From: Phocoena phocoena
Lineage: Eukaryota > Chordata > Mammalia > Artiodactyla > Phocoenidae
Assembly (NCBI RefSeq): GCF_963924675.1
Contig: NW_027077404.1
Span: forward strand, 62,001-126,000
Direction of reading: 5' to 3'
DNA: 64,000 bases
The position numbers were made by a program, and so were the translations under genes. Of the stretch, positions 50,672 through 62,900 are shown in pieces. The first letter of the stretch is position 1. Each line of letters starts with the position of its first letter. Under the pieces are notes generated by a model, which saw nothing but the letters and a program-made list of their open reading frames with translations, was not told where the DNA came from and did not search any database.

Positions 50672-52418
50672 GGTCCTATAGCTTACGGAAATTAAAATCA
50701 AAAACAGACAGCCACCCCAATATTTGAGACGGCTGTGTTCACAAGAAGCTCGTCTACAGTATCAGGTAAATATCCCAGAAAGCAAAAAATGGATAAAGAA
50801 CTTGTGGCACGTACGTACAATGCAATATCACTCAGCAATGAAATCTGTGTCATCAGGCCCATAGCGGCATAGTGAGTGGATGCAGGTACGGTGATTCTAC
50901 GTGAACTACGTCACACAGAAAAAGAAACATCATAAGATATCACGAATACACGGAATGTAAACTTGACTACACATGAACTGAATTACAAAATAGAAAAGGG
51001 TCTCAAATTTAGAAAACCAACTAGTGCTTGCTTATGGGGAAAGGTGCCTTGGGGTGCTGCATAAAACCAGAGACTGAAATTAGCACAGATAACTTTCCAT
51101 AAGCCCAATATGTAATAGACAAGACCTACTCCTTGCTCAACGAAATGGACCCAACACCACATATTCAACGCCTAGGAATATACCTGACTAGGAAGAATCT
51201 TAAAACCCATGGATATATATGTCTCCGTAAGAGAATCAAGGGTGTGTACAGCGGCCGAAAGGCAGCAGTGAAAATCCGATAAATCCCATTATCAAAATAA
51301 ATTTCGAAAACAAAACACAAAGACAGTGAAATAGAGAGCAATTCTTAAATAATTCACTCAGGGCATGTGATGCAACCGGGATTGACCACATCTACACCCA
51401 GAGCTGGTTGAGACATAAGGCTGGACACTTCAGGCTGATAGCATTGGTGAGTTTAGGTGAGCAAATGCACACCCTTTGAAGTCATACTGTATGGTACCTA
51501 TTCCATGGGTCCCAACTCTTCAGGTTCAAGGGATTCTTCCTCCAGCTAAAACATGCATGTGAAACCCACAGTATGGTCCACCGTGTTATGGGGAAATGAT
51601 TTAAAATGCATCTCAGTTTTCGTATCCTGGTCCTCGGGTTCACCATTCCAGATGATTTACTAACAGTCTCCCTGCTTGGAGAGTCAGTGCCTTTAACCTC
51701 CTGTTTGGCACAGCTTGCAATTTCTGTGCAAGATGAACAGGAATAGGGAGAACCAATGAGAGACTAGCTGTAGGTGTCTGCACGGGCAAATGTAACGCTC
51801 ATTTCCCACCAGGAAGAGGAATTTACCAAAGGCTCAGCATGCCCTGCCCGAAACAGATTAGGGCCTGAAGCAATCCTGCGGTTTTGTGCCCAGTTCACAA
51901 GAAAGCGAGTTGAAGAAAGGAGCTCAGGGGCACTGTAATTCACAAACCTGCAGAGTTATAAATGACAGCTATCCTCCAAAAATATATTGAAGTAAGCCTG
52001 CGAAGGGGACTTGAAAGCGGGGCAGAATTTCAGGAAAACGATTGCAGGGGGTAGACTGGAATTGCCCTGAAAGCATAGGAAAAGAGGCAGAACGTCGACA
52101 ATGATGCACTTGGCCAAAAAGGGCGTATGCGTTTTTTCCTGAATATATTCAGGAAAAAACGCATACGCCCTTTTTGGCCAACCAAGGAAGCCTGTAAAGG
52201 AAATCTGCACTACAATGAAGTCTCACTGCCCCCCGGGCAAGAGGGCCATCTGAAAAAAGTGTAAAATCCAGAAAGGTAGGACAGGATATGGAGAACAGGG
52301 AGCCTTGTTATGCTGATTGGCAGGATGTAAATTGCCAGCAGCCACCCTGGAGAAGTGTATGGTGTTTCCTGAAACACGAAAGAAACAAAGCAACACAGCC
52401 TATGGCACTTCCACTTAT
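50672..52418 (+). repeat. Satellite unit 30 (type B with A-like tail)
   Basis: The second consecutive B unit. It has the same tail as unit 29 and private ccaaggaagcc near 52183. Confidence 0.97.
52110..52181. mobile_element. Palindrome, unit 30, perfect
   Basis: All 36 pairs match. Confidence 0.8.
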
Positions 52419-54165
52419 GGTCCTATAGCTTACGGAAATTAAAATCAAAAACAGACAGCCACCCCAATATTTGAGACGGCTGTGTTCACAAGAAGCTCGT
52501 CTACAGTATCAGGTAAATATCCCAGAAAGCAAAAAATGGATAAAGAACTTGTGGCACGTACGTACAATGCAATATCACTCAGCAATGAAATCTGTGTCAT
52601 CAGGCCCATAGCGGCATAGTGAGTGGATGCAGGTACGGTGATTCTACGTGAACTACATCACACAGAAAAAGAAACATCATAAGATATCACGAATACACGG
52701 AATGTAAACTTGACTACACATGAACTGAATTACAAAATAGAAAAGGGTCTCAAATTTAGAAAACCAACTAGTGCTTGCTTATGGGGAAAGGTGCCTTGGG
52801 GTGCTGCATAAAACCAGAGACTGAAATTAGCACAGATAACTTTCCATAAGCCCAATATGTAATAGACAAGACCTACTCCTTGCTCAACGAAATGGACCCA
52901 ACACCACATATTCAACGCCTAGGAATATACCTGACTAGGAAGAATCTTAAAACCCATGGATATATATGTCTCCGTAAGAGAATCAAGGGTGTGTACAGCG
53001 GCCGAAAGGCAGCAGTGAAAATCCGATAAATCCCATTATCAAAATAAATTTCGAAAACAAAACACAAAGACAGTGAAATAGAGAGCAATTCTTAAATAAT
53101 TCATTCAGGGCATGTGATGCAACCGGGATTGACCACATCTACACCCAGAGCTGGTTGAGACATAAGGCTGGACACTTCAGGCTGATAGCATTGGTGAGTT
53201 TAGGTGAGCAAATGCACACCCTTTGAAGTCATACTGTATGGTACCTATTCCATGGGTCCCAACTCTTCAGGTTCAAGGGATTCTTCCTCCAGCTAAAACA
53301 TGCATGTGAAACCCACAGTATGGTCCACCGTGTTATGGGGAAATGATTTAAAATGCATCTCAGTTTTCGTATCCTGGTCCTCGGGTTCACCATTCCAGAT
53401 GATTTACTAAGAGTCTCCCTGCTTGGAGAGCCAGTGCCTTTAACCTCCTGTTTGGCACAGCTTGCAATTTCTGTGCAAGATGAACAGGAATAGGGAGAAC
53501 CAATGACAGACTAGCTGTAGGTGTCTGCACGGGCAAATGTAACGCTCATTTCCCACCAGGAAGAGGAATTAACCAAAGGCTCAGCGTGCCCTGCCGGAAA
53601 CAGATTAGGGCCTGAAGCAATCCTGCGGTTTTGTGCCCAGCTCACAAGAAAGCGAGTTGAAGAAAGGAGCTCAGGGGCACTGTAATTCACAAACCTGCAG
53701 AGTTATAAATGACAGCTATCCTCCAAAAATATATTGAAATAAGCCTGCGAAGGGGAGTTGAAAGCGGGGCAGAATTTCAGGAAAACGATTGCAGGGGGTA
53801 GACTGGAATTGCCCTGAAAGCATAGGAAAAGAGGCAGAACGTCGACAATGATGCACTTGGCCAAAAAGGGCGTATGTGTTTTTTCCTGAATATATTCAGG
53901 AAAAAACGCATACGCCCTTTTTGGCCAACCAAGCAAGCCTGTAAATGAAATCTGCACTACAATGAAGTCTCACTGCCCCCCTGGCAAAAGGGCCATCTGA
54001 AAAAAGTGTAAAATCCAGAAAGGTAGGACAGGATATGGAGAACAGGGAGCCTTGTTATGCTGATTGGCAGGATGTAAATTGCCAGCAGCCACCCTGGAGA
54101 AGTGTATGGTGTTTCCTGAAACACGAAAGAAACAAAGCAACACAGCCTATGGCACTTCCACTTAT
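52419..54165 (+). repeat. Satellite unit 31 (B left, A right hybrid)
   Basis: Type B as far as gcaagatg near 53476; type A from gaattaacc near 53560. Private actacatcac, ttcattcagg, gagccagtg, caatgacag and tgaaataagcc. Confidence 0.97.
53857..53928. mobile_element. Palindrome, unit 31, one mismatch
   Basis: The left arm has gtatgtg. This is the first copy of the run with this change that continues to unit 36. Confidence 0.8.
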
Positions 54166-55912
54166 GGTCCTATAGCTTACGGAAATTAAAATCAAAAACA
54201 GACAGCCACCCCAATATTTGAGACGGCTGTGTTCACAAGAAGCTCGTCTACAGTATCAGGTAAATATCCCAGAAAGCAAAAAATGGATAAAGAACTTGTG
54301 GCACGTACGTACAATGCAATATCACTCAGCAATGAAATCTGTGTCATCAGGCCCATAGCGGCATAGTGAGTGGATGCAGGTACGGTGATTCTACGTGAAC
54401 TACGTCACACAGAAAAAGAAACATCATAAGATATCACGAATACACGGAATGTAAACTTGACTACACATGAACTGAATTTCAAAATAGAAAAGGGTCTCAA
54501 ATTTAGAAAACCAACTAGTGCTTGCTTATGGGGAAAGGTGCGTTGGGGTGCTGCATAAAACCAGAGACTGAAATTAGCACAGATAACTTTCCATAAGCCC
54601 AATATGTAATAGACAAGACCTACTCCTTGCTCAACGAAATGGACCCAACACCACATATTCAACGCCTAGGAATATACCTGACTAGGAAGAATCTTAAAAC
54701 CCATGGATATATATGTCTCCGTAAGAGAATCAAGGGTGTGTACAGCGGCCGAAAGGCAGCAGTGAAAATCCGATAAATCCCATTATCAAAATAAATTTCG
54801 AAAACAAAACACAAAGACAGTGAAATAGAGAGCAATTCTTAAATAATTCACTCAGGGCATGTGATGCAACCGGGATTGACCACATCTACACCCAGAGCTG
54901 GTTGAGACATAAGGCTGGACACTTCAGGCTGATAGCATTGGTGAGTTTCGGTGAGCAAATGCAGACCCTTTGAAGTCATACTGCATGGTACCCATTCCAT
55001 GGGTCCCAACTCTCCAGGTTCAAGGGATTCTTCCTCCAGCTAAAACATGCATGGGAAACCAAGAGTATCGTCCACCATGTGATTGGGAAATGATTTAAAA
55101 TGCATCTCAGTTTTCGTATCCTGGTCCTCGGGTTCACCATTCCAGATGCTTTACTAACACTCTCCCCGCTTGGAGAGTCAGTGCCTTTAACCTCCTCTTT
55201 GGCACAGCTTGCAATTTCTGTGCAAAATGAACAGGAATAGGGAGAACCAATGAGAGACTAGCTGTAGGTGTCTGCACGGGCAAATGTAACGCTCATTGCC
55301 CACCAGGAAGAGGAATTAACCAAAGGCTCAGCGTGCCCTGCCGGAAACAGATTAGGGCCTGAAGCAATCCTGCGGTTTTGTGCCCAGCTCACAAGAAAGC
55401 GAGTTGAAGAAAGGAGCTCAGGGGCACTGTAATTCACAAACCTGCAGAGTTATAAATGACAGCTATCCTCCAAAAATATATTGAAGTAAGCCTGCGAAGG
55501 GGAGTTGAAAGCGGGGCAGAATTTCAGGAAAACGATTGCAGGGGGTAGACTGGAATTGCCCTGAAAGCATAGGAAAAGAGGCAGAACGTCGACAATGATG
55601 CACTTGGCCAAAAAGGGCGTATGTGTTTTTTCCTGAATATATTCAGGAAAAAACGCATACGCACTTTTTGGCCAACCAAGCAAGCCTGTAAATGAAATCT
55701 GCACTACAATGAAGTCTCACTGCCCCCCTGGCAAAAGGGCCATCTGAAAAAAGTGTAAAATCCAGAAAGGTAGGACAGGATATGGAGAACAGGGAGCCTT
55801 GTTATGCTGATTGGCAGGATGTAAATTGCCAGCAGCCACCCTGGAGAAGTGTATGGTGTTTCCTGAAACACGAAAGAAACAAAGCAACACAGCCTATGGC
55901 ACTTCCACTTAT
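54166..55912 (+). repeat. Satellite unit 32 (B left, A right hybrid)
   Basis: Type B through gggattgacc near 54876, type A from gtttcggtg near 54945. gaatttcaaaatag replaces gaattacaaaatag and removes a minus-strand stop, so the local frame lengthens from 61 to 85 codons. It keeps gcgttgg. Confidence 0.97.
55604..55675. mobile_element. Palindrome, unit 32, two mismatches
   Basis: Left arm gtatgtg and right arm cgcacttttt (C to A). Confidence 0.8.
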
Positions 55913-57659
55913 GGTCCTATAGCTTACGGAAATTAAAATCAAAAACAGACAGCCACCCCAATATTTGAGACGGCTGTGTTCACAAGAAGCTCGTCTACAG
56001 TATCAGGTAAATATCCCAGAAAGCAAAAAATGGATAAAGAACTTGTGGCACGTACGTACAATGCAATATCACTCAGCAATGAAATCTGTGTCATCAGGCC
56101 CATAGCGGCATAGTGAGTGGATGCAGGTACGGTGATTCTACGTGAACTACGTCACACAGAAAAAGAAACATCATAAGATATCACGAATACACGGAATGTA
56201 AACTTGACTACACATGAACTGAATTTCAAAATAGAAAAGGGTCTCAAATTTAGAAAACCAACTAGTGCTTGCTTATGGGGAAAGGTGCCTTGGGGTGCTG
56301 CATAAAACCAGAGACTGAAATTAGCACAGATAACTTTCCATAAGCCCAATATGTAATAGACAAGACCTACTCCTTGCTCAACGAAATGGACCCAACACCA
56401 CATATTCAACGCCTAGGAATATACCTGACTAGGAAGAATCTTAAAACCCATGGATATATATGTCTCCGTAAGAGAATCAAGGGTGTGTACAGCGGCCGAA
56501 AGGCAGCAGTGAAAATCCGATAAATCCCATTATCAAAATAAATTTCGAAAACAAAACACAAAGACAGTGAAATAGAGAGCAATTCTTAAATAATTCACTC
56601 AGGGCATGTGATGCAACCGGGATTGACCACATCTACACCCAGAGCTGGTTGAGACATAAGGCTGGACACTTCAGGCTGATAGCATTGGTGAGTTTCGGTG
56701 AGCAAATGCAGACCCTTTGAAGTCATACTGCATGGTACCCATTCCATGGGTCCCAACTCTCCAGGTTCAAGGGATTCTTCCTCCAGCTAAAACATGCATG
56801 GGAAACCAAGAGTATCGTCCACCATGTGATTGGGAAATGATTTAAAATGCATCTCAGTTTTCGTATCCTGGTCCTCGGGTTCACCATTCCAGATGCTTTA
56901 CTAACACTCTCCCCGCTTGGAGAGTCAGTGCCTTTAACCTCCTCTTTGGCACAGCTTGCAATTTCTGTGCAAAATGAACAGGAATAGGGAGAACCAATGA
57001 GAGACTAGCTGTAGGTGTCTGCACGGGCAAATGTAACGCTCATTTCCCACCAGGAAGAGGAATTAACCAAAGGCTCAGCGTGCCCTGCCGGAAACAGATT
57101 AGGGCCTGAAGCAATCCTGCGGTTTTGTGCCCAGCTCACAAGAAAGCGAGTTGAAGAAAGGAGCTCAGGGGCACTGTAATTCACAAACCTGCAGAGTTAT
57201 AAATGACAGCTATCCTCCAAAAATATATTGAAGTAAGCCTGCGAAGGGGAGTTGAAAGCGGGGCAGAATTTCAGGAAAACGATTGCAGGGGGTAGACTGG
57301 AATTGCCCTGAAAGCATAGGAAAAGAGGCAGAACGTCGACAATGATGCACTTGGCCAAAAAGGGCGTATGTGTTTTTTCCTGAATATATTCAGGAAAAAA
57401 CGCATACGCCCTTTTTGGCCAACCAAGCAAGCCTGTAAATGAAATCTGCACTACAATGAAGTCTCACTGCCCCCCTGGCAAAAGGGCCATCTGAAAAAAG
57501 TGTAAAATCCAGAAAGGTAGGACAGGATATGGAGAACAGGGAGCCTTGTTATGCTGATTGGCAGGATGTAAATTGCCAGCAGCCACCCTGGAGAAGTGTA
57601 TGGTGTTTCCTGAAACACGAAAGAAACAAAGCAACACAGTCTATGGCACTTCCACTTAT
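55913..57659 (+). repeat. Satellite unit 33 (hybrid, as unit 32)
   Basis: The same B/A junction as unit 32 with gccttgg. It ends cagtctatgg and has ctcatttccc, both shared with unit 35. Confidence 0.97.
57351..57422. mobile_element. Palindrome, unit 33, one mismatch
   Basis: Left arm gtatgtg only. Confidence 0.8.
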
Positions 57660-59406
57660 GGTCCTATAGCTTACGGAAATTAAAATCAAAAACAGACAGC
57701 CACCCCAATATTTGAGATGGCTGTGTTCACAAGAAGCTCGTCTACAGTATCAGGTAAATATCCCAGAAAGCAAAAAATGGATAAAGAACTTGTGGCACGT
57801 ACGTACAATGCAATATCACTCAGCAATGAAATCTGTGTCATCAGGCCCATAGCGGCATAGTGAGTGGATGCAGGTACGGTGATTCTACGTGAACTACGTC
57901 ACACAGAAAAAGAAACATCATAAGATATCACGAATACACGGAATGTAAACTTGACTACACATGAACTGAATTTCAAAATAGAAAAGGGTCTCAAATTTAG
58001 AAAACCAACTAGTGCTTGCTTATGGGGAAAGGTGCCTTGGGGTGCTGCATAAAACCAGAGACTGAAATTAGCACAGATAACTTTCCATAAGCCCAATATG
58101 TAATAGACAAGACCTACTCCTTGCTCAACGAAATGGACCCAACACCACATATTCAACGCCTAGGAATATACCTGACTAGGAAGAATCTTAAAACCCATGG
58201 ATATATATGTCTCCGTAAGAGAATCAAGGGTGTGTACAGCGGCCGAAAGGCAGCAGTGAAAATCCGATAAATCCCATTATCAAAATAAATTTCGAAAACA
58301 AAACACAAAGACAGTGAAATAGAGAGCAATTCTTAAATAATTCACTCAGGGCATGTGATGCAACCGGGATTGACCACATCTACACCCAGAGCTGGTTGAG
58401 ACATAAGGCTGGACACTTCAGGCTGATAGCATTGGTGAGTTTCGGTGAGCAAATGCAGACCCTTTGAAGTCATACTGCATGGTACCCATTCCATGGGTCC
58501 CAACTCTCCAGGTTCAAGGGATTCTTCCTCCAGCTAAAACATGCATGGGAAACCAAGAGTATCGTCCACCATGTGATTGGGAAATGATTTAAAATGCATC
58601 TCAGTTTTCGTATCCTGGTCCTCGGGTTCACCATTCCAGATGCTTTACTAACACTCTCCCCGCTTGGAGAGTCAGTGCCTTTAACCTCCTCTTTGGCACA
58701 GCTTGCAATTTCTGTGCAAAATGAACAGGAATAGGGAGAACCAATGAGAGACTAGCTGTAGGTGTCTGCACGGGCAAATGTAACGCTCATTGCCCACCAG
58801 GAAGAGGAATTAACCAAAGGCTCAGCGTGCCCTGCCGGAAACAGATTAGGGCCTGAAGCAATCCTGCGGTTTTGTGCCCAGCTCACAAGAAAGCGAGTTG
58901 AAGAAAGGAGCTCAGGGGCACTGTAATTCACAAACCTGCAGAGTTATAAATGACAGCTATCCTCCAAAAATATATTGAAGTAAGCCTGCGAAGGGGAGTT
59001 GAAAGCGGGGCAGAATTTCAGGAAAACGATTGCAGGGGGTAGACTGGAATTGCCCTGAAAGCATAGGAAAAGAGGCAGAACGTCGACAATGATGCACTTG
59101 GCCAAAAAGGGCGTATGTGTTTTTTCCTGAATATATTCAGGAAAAAACGCATACGCACTTTTTGGCCAACCAAGCAAGCCTGTAAATGAAATCTGCACTA
59201 CAATGAAGTCTCACTGCCCCCCTGGCAAAAGGGCCATCTGAAAAAAGTGTAAAATCCAGAAAGGTAGGACAGGATATGGAGAACAGGGAGCCTTGTTATG
59301 CTGATTGGCAGGATGTAAATTGCCAGCAGCCACCCTGGAGAAGTGTATGGTGTTTCCTGAAACACGAAAGAAACAAAGCAACACAGCCTATGGCACTTCC
59401 ACTTAT
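57660..59406 (+). repeat. Satellite unit 34 (hybrid, as unit 32)
   Basis: Begins with gagatggctg, shared only with unit 36. Its right part has ctcattgccc and the doubly changed palindrome of unit 32. Confidence 0.97.
59098..59169. mobile_element. Palindrome, unit 34, two mismatches
   Basis: The same two changes as unit 32, two units away. Confidence 0.8.
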
Positions 59407-61153
59407 GGTCCTATAGCTTACGGAAATTAAAATCAAAAACAGACAGCCACCCCAATATTTGAGACGGCTGTGTTCACAAGAAGCTCGTCTACAGTATCAG
59501 GTAAATATCCCAGAAAGCAAAAAATGGATAAAGAACTTGTGGCACGTACGTACAATGCAATATCACTCAGCAATGAAATCTGTGTCATCAGGCCCATAGC
59601 GGCATAGTGAGTGGATGCAGGTACGGTGATTCTACGTGAACTACGTCACACAGAAAAAGAAACATCATAAGATATCACGAATACACGGAATGTAAACTTG
59701 ACTACACATGAACTGAATTTCAAAATAGAAAAGGGTCTCAAATTTAGAAAACCAACTAGTGCTTGCTTATGGGGAAAGGTGCCTTGGGGTGCTGCATAAA
59801 ACCAGAGACTGAAATTAGCACAGATAACTTTCCATAAGCCCAATATGTAATAGACAAGACCTACTCCTTGCTCAACGAAATGGACCCAACACCACATATT
59901 CAACGCCTAGGAATATACCTGACTAGGAAGAATCTTAAAACCCATGGATATATATGTCTCCGTAAGAGAATCAAGGGTGTGTACAGCGGCCGAAAGGCAG
60001 CAGTGAAAATCCGATAAATCCCATTATCAAAATAAATTTCGAAAACAAAACACAAAGACAGTGAAATAGAGAGCAATTCTTAAATAATTCACTCAGGGCA
60101 TGTGATGCAACCGGGATTGACCACATCTACACCCAGAGCTGGTTGAGACATAAGGCTGGACACTTCAGGCTGATAGCATTGGTGAGTTTCGGTGAGCAAA
60201 TGCAGACCCTTTGAAGTCATACTGCATGGTACCCATTCCATGGGTCCCAACTCTCCAGGTTCAAGGGATTCTTCCTCCAGCTAAAACATGCATGGGAAAC
60301 CAAGAGTATCGTCCACCATGTGATTGGGAAATGATTTAAAATGCATCTCAGTTTTCGTATCCTGGTCCTCGGGTTCACCATTCCAGATGCTTTACTAACA
60401 CTCTCCCCGCTTGGAGAGTCAGTGCCTTTAACCTCCTCTTTGGCACAGCTTGCAATTTCTGTGCAAAATGAACAGGAATAGGGAGAACCAATGAGAGACT
60501 AGCTGTAGGTGTCTGCACGGGCAAATGTAACGCTCATTTCCCACCAGGAAGAGGAATTAACCAAAGGCTCAGCGTGCCCTGCCGGAAACAGATTAGGGCC
60601 TGAAGCAATCCTGCGGTTTTGTGCCCAGCTCACAAGAAAGCGAGTTGAAGAAAGGAGCTCAGGGGCACTGTAATTCACAAACCTGCAGAGTTATAAATGA
60701 CAGCTATCCTCCAAAAATATATTGAAGTAAGCCTGCGAAGGGGAGTTGAAAGCGGGGCAGAATTTCAGGAAAACGATTGCAGGGGGTAGACTGGAATTGC
60801 CCTGAAAGCATAGGAAAATAGGCAGAACGTCGACAATGATGCACTTGGCCAAAAAGGGCGTATGTGTTTTTTCCTGAATATATTCAGGAAAAAACGCATA
60901 CGCCCTTTTTGGCCAACCAAGCAAGCCTGTAAATGAAATCTGCACTACAATGAAGTCTCACTGCCCCCCTGGCAAAAGGGCCATCTGAAAAAAGTGTAAA
61001 ATCCAGAAAGGTAGGACAGGATATGGAGAACAGGGAGCCTTGTTATGCTGATTGGCAGGATGTAAATTGCCAGCAGCCACCCTGGAGAAGTGTATGGTGT
61101 TTCCTGAAACACGAAAGAAACAAAGCAACACAGTCTATGGCACTTCCACTTAT
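59407..61153 (+). repeat. Satellite unit 35 (hybrid, as unit 33)
   Basis: Nearly identical to unit 33, including the cagtctatgg end. Private gaaaataggcag near 60825. Confidence 0.97.
60845..60916. mobile_element. Palindrome, unit 35, one mismatch
   Basis: Left arm gtatgtg only, as unit 33. Confidence 0.8.
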
Positions 61154-62900
61154 GGTCCTATAGCTTACGGAAATTAAAATCAAAAACAGACAGCCACCCC
61201 AATATTTGAGATGGCTGTGTTCACAAGAAGCTCGTCTACAGTATCAGGTAAATATCCCAGAAAGCAAAAAATGGATAAAGAACTTGTGGCACGTACGTAC
61301 AATGCAATATCACTCAGCAATGAAATCTGTGTCATCAGGCCCATAGCGGCATAGTGAGTGGATGCAGGTACGGTGATTCTACGTGAACTACGTCACACAG
61401 AAAAAGAAACATCATAAGATATCACGAATACACGGAATGTAAACTTGACTACACATGAACTGAATTTCAAAATAGAAAAGGGTCTCAAATTTAGAAAACC
61501 AACTAGTGCTTGCTTATGGGGAAAGGTGCCTTGGGGTGCTGCATAAAACCAGAGACTGAAATTAGCACAGATAACTTTCCATAAGCCCAATATGTAATAG
61601 ACAAGACCTACTCCTTGCTCAACGAAATGGACCCAACACCACATATTCAACGCCTAGGAATATACCTGACTAGGAAGAATCTTAAAACCCATGGATATAT
61701 ATGTCTCCGTAAGAGAATCAAGGGTGTGTACAGCGGCCGAAAGGCAGCAGTGAAAATCCGATAAATCCCATTATCAAAATAAATTTCGAAAACAAAACAC
61801 AAAGACAGTGAAATAGAGAGCAATTCTTAAATAATTCACTCAGGGCATGTGATGCAACCGGGATTGACCACATCTACACCCAGAGCTGGTTGAGACATAA
61901 GGCTGGACACTTCAGGCTGATAGCATTGGTGAGTTTCGGTGAGCAAATGCAGACCCTTTGAAGTCATACTGCATGGTACCCATTCCATGGGTCCCAACTC
62001 TCCAGGTTCAAGGGATTCTTCCTCCAGCTAAAACATGCATGGGAAACCAAGAGTATCGTCCACCATGTGATTGGGAAATGATTTAAAATGCATCTCAGTT
62101 TTCGTATCCTGGTCCTCGGGTTCACCATTCCAGATGCTTTACTAACACTCTCCCCGCTTGGAGAGTCAGTGCCTTTAACCTCCTCTTTGGCACAGCTTGC
62201 AATTTCTGTGCAAAATGAACAGGAATAGGGAGAACCAATGAGAGACTAGCTGTAGGTGTCTGCACGGGCAAATGTAACGCTCATTTCCCACCAGGAAGAG
62301 GAATTAACCAAAGGCTCAGCGTGCCCTGCCGGAAACAGATTAGGGCCTGAAGCAATCCTGCGGTTTTGTGCCCAGCTCACAAGAAAGCGATTTGTAGAAA
62401 GGAGCTCAGGGGCACTGTAATTCACAAACCTGCAGAGTTATAAATGACAGCTATCCTCCAAAAATATATTGAAGTAAGCCTGCAAAGGGGAGTTGAAAGC
62501 GGGGCAGAATTTCAGGAAAACGATTGCAGGGGGTAGACTGGAATTGCCCTGAAAGCATAGGAAAAGAGGCAGAACGTCGACAATGATGCACTTGGCCAAA
62601 AAGGGCGTATGTGTTTTTTCCTGAATATATTCAGGAAAAAACGCATACGCCCTTTTTGGCCAACCAAGCAAGCCTGTAAATGAAATCTGCACTACAATGA
62701 AGTCTCACTGCCCCCCTGGCAAAAGGGCCATCTGAAAAAAGTGTAAAATCCAGAAAGGTAGGACAGGATATGGAGAACAGGGAGCCTTGTTATGCTGATT
62801 GGCAGGATGTAAATTGCCAGCAGCCACCCTGGAGAAGTGTATGGTGTTTCCTGAAACACGAAAGAAACAAAGCAACACAGCCTATGGCACTTCCACTTAT
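61154..62900 (+). repeat. Satellite unit 36 (hybrid)
   Basis: Starts with gagatggctg like unit 34 but has ctcatttccc like units 33 and 35. Private gcgatttgtagaaagg near 62388 and cctgcaaagg near 62480. Confidence 0.97.
62592..62663. mobile_element. Palindrome, unit 36, one mismatch
   Basis: Left arm gtatgtg only. Unit 37 is cut before its palindrome. Confidence 0.8.

Larger units (their letters stand above)
54166..62900 (+). repeat. Block of five B/A hybrid units with two-unit sub-pattern, units 32-36
   Basis: All five share gaatttcaaaatag and the same B-to-A junction between gggattgacc and gtttcggtg. The double palindrome change links 32 and 34; the cagtctatgg end links 33 and 35; the gagatggctg start links 34 and 36. 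The block therefore grew in two-unit steps. Confidence 0.9.
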
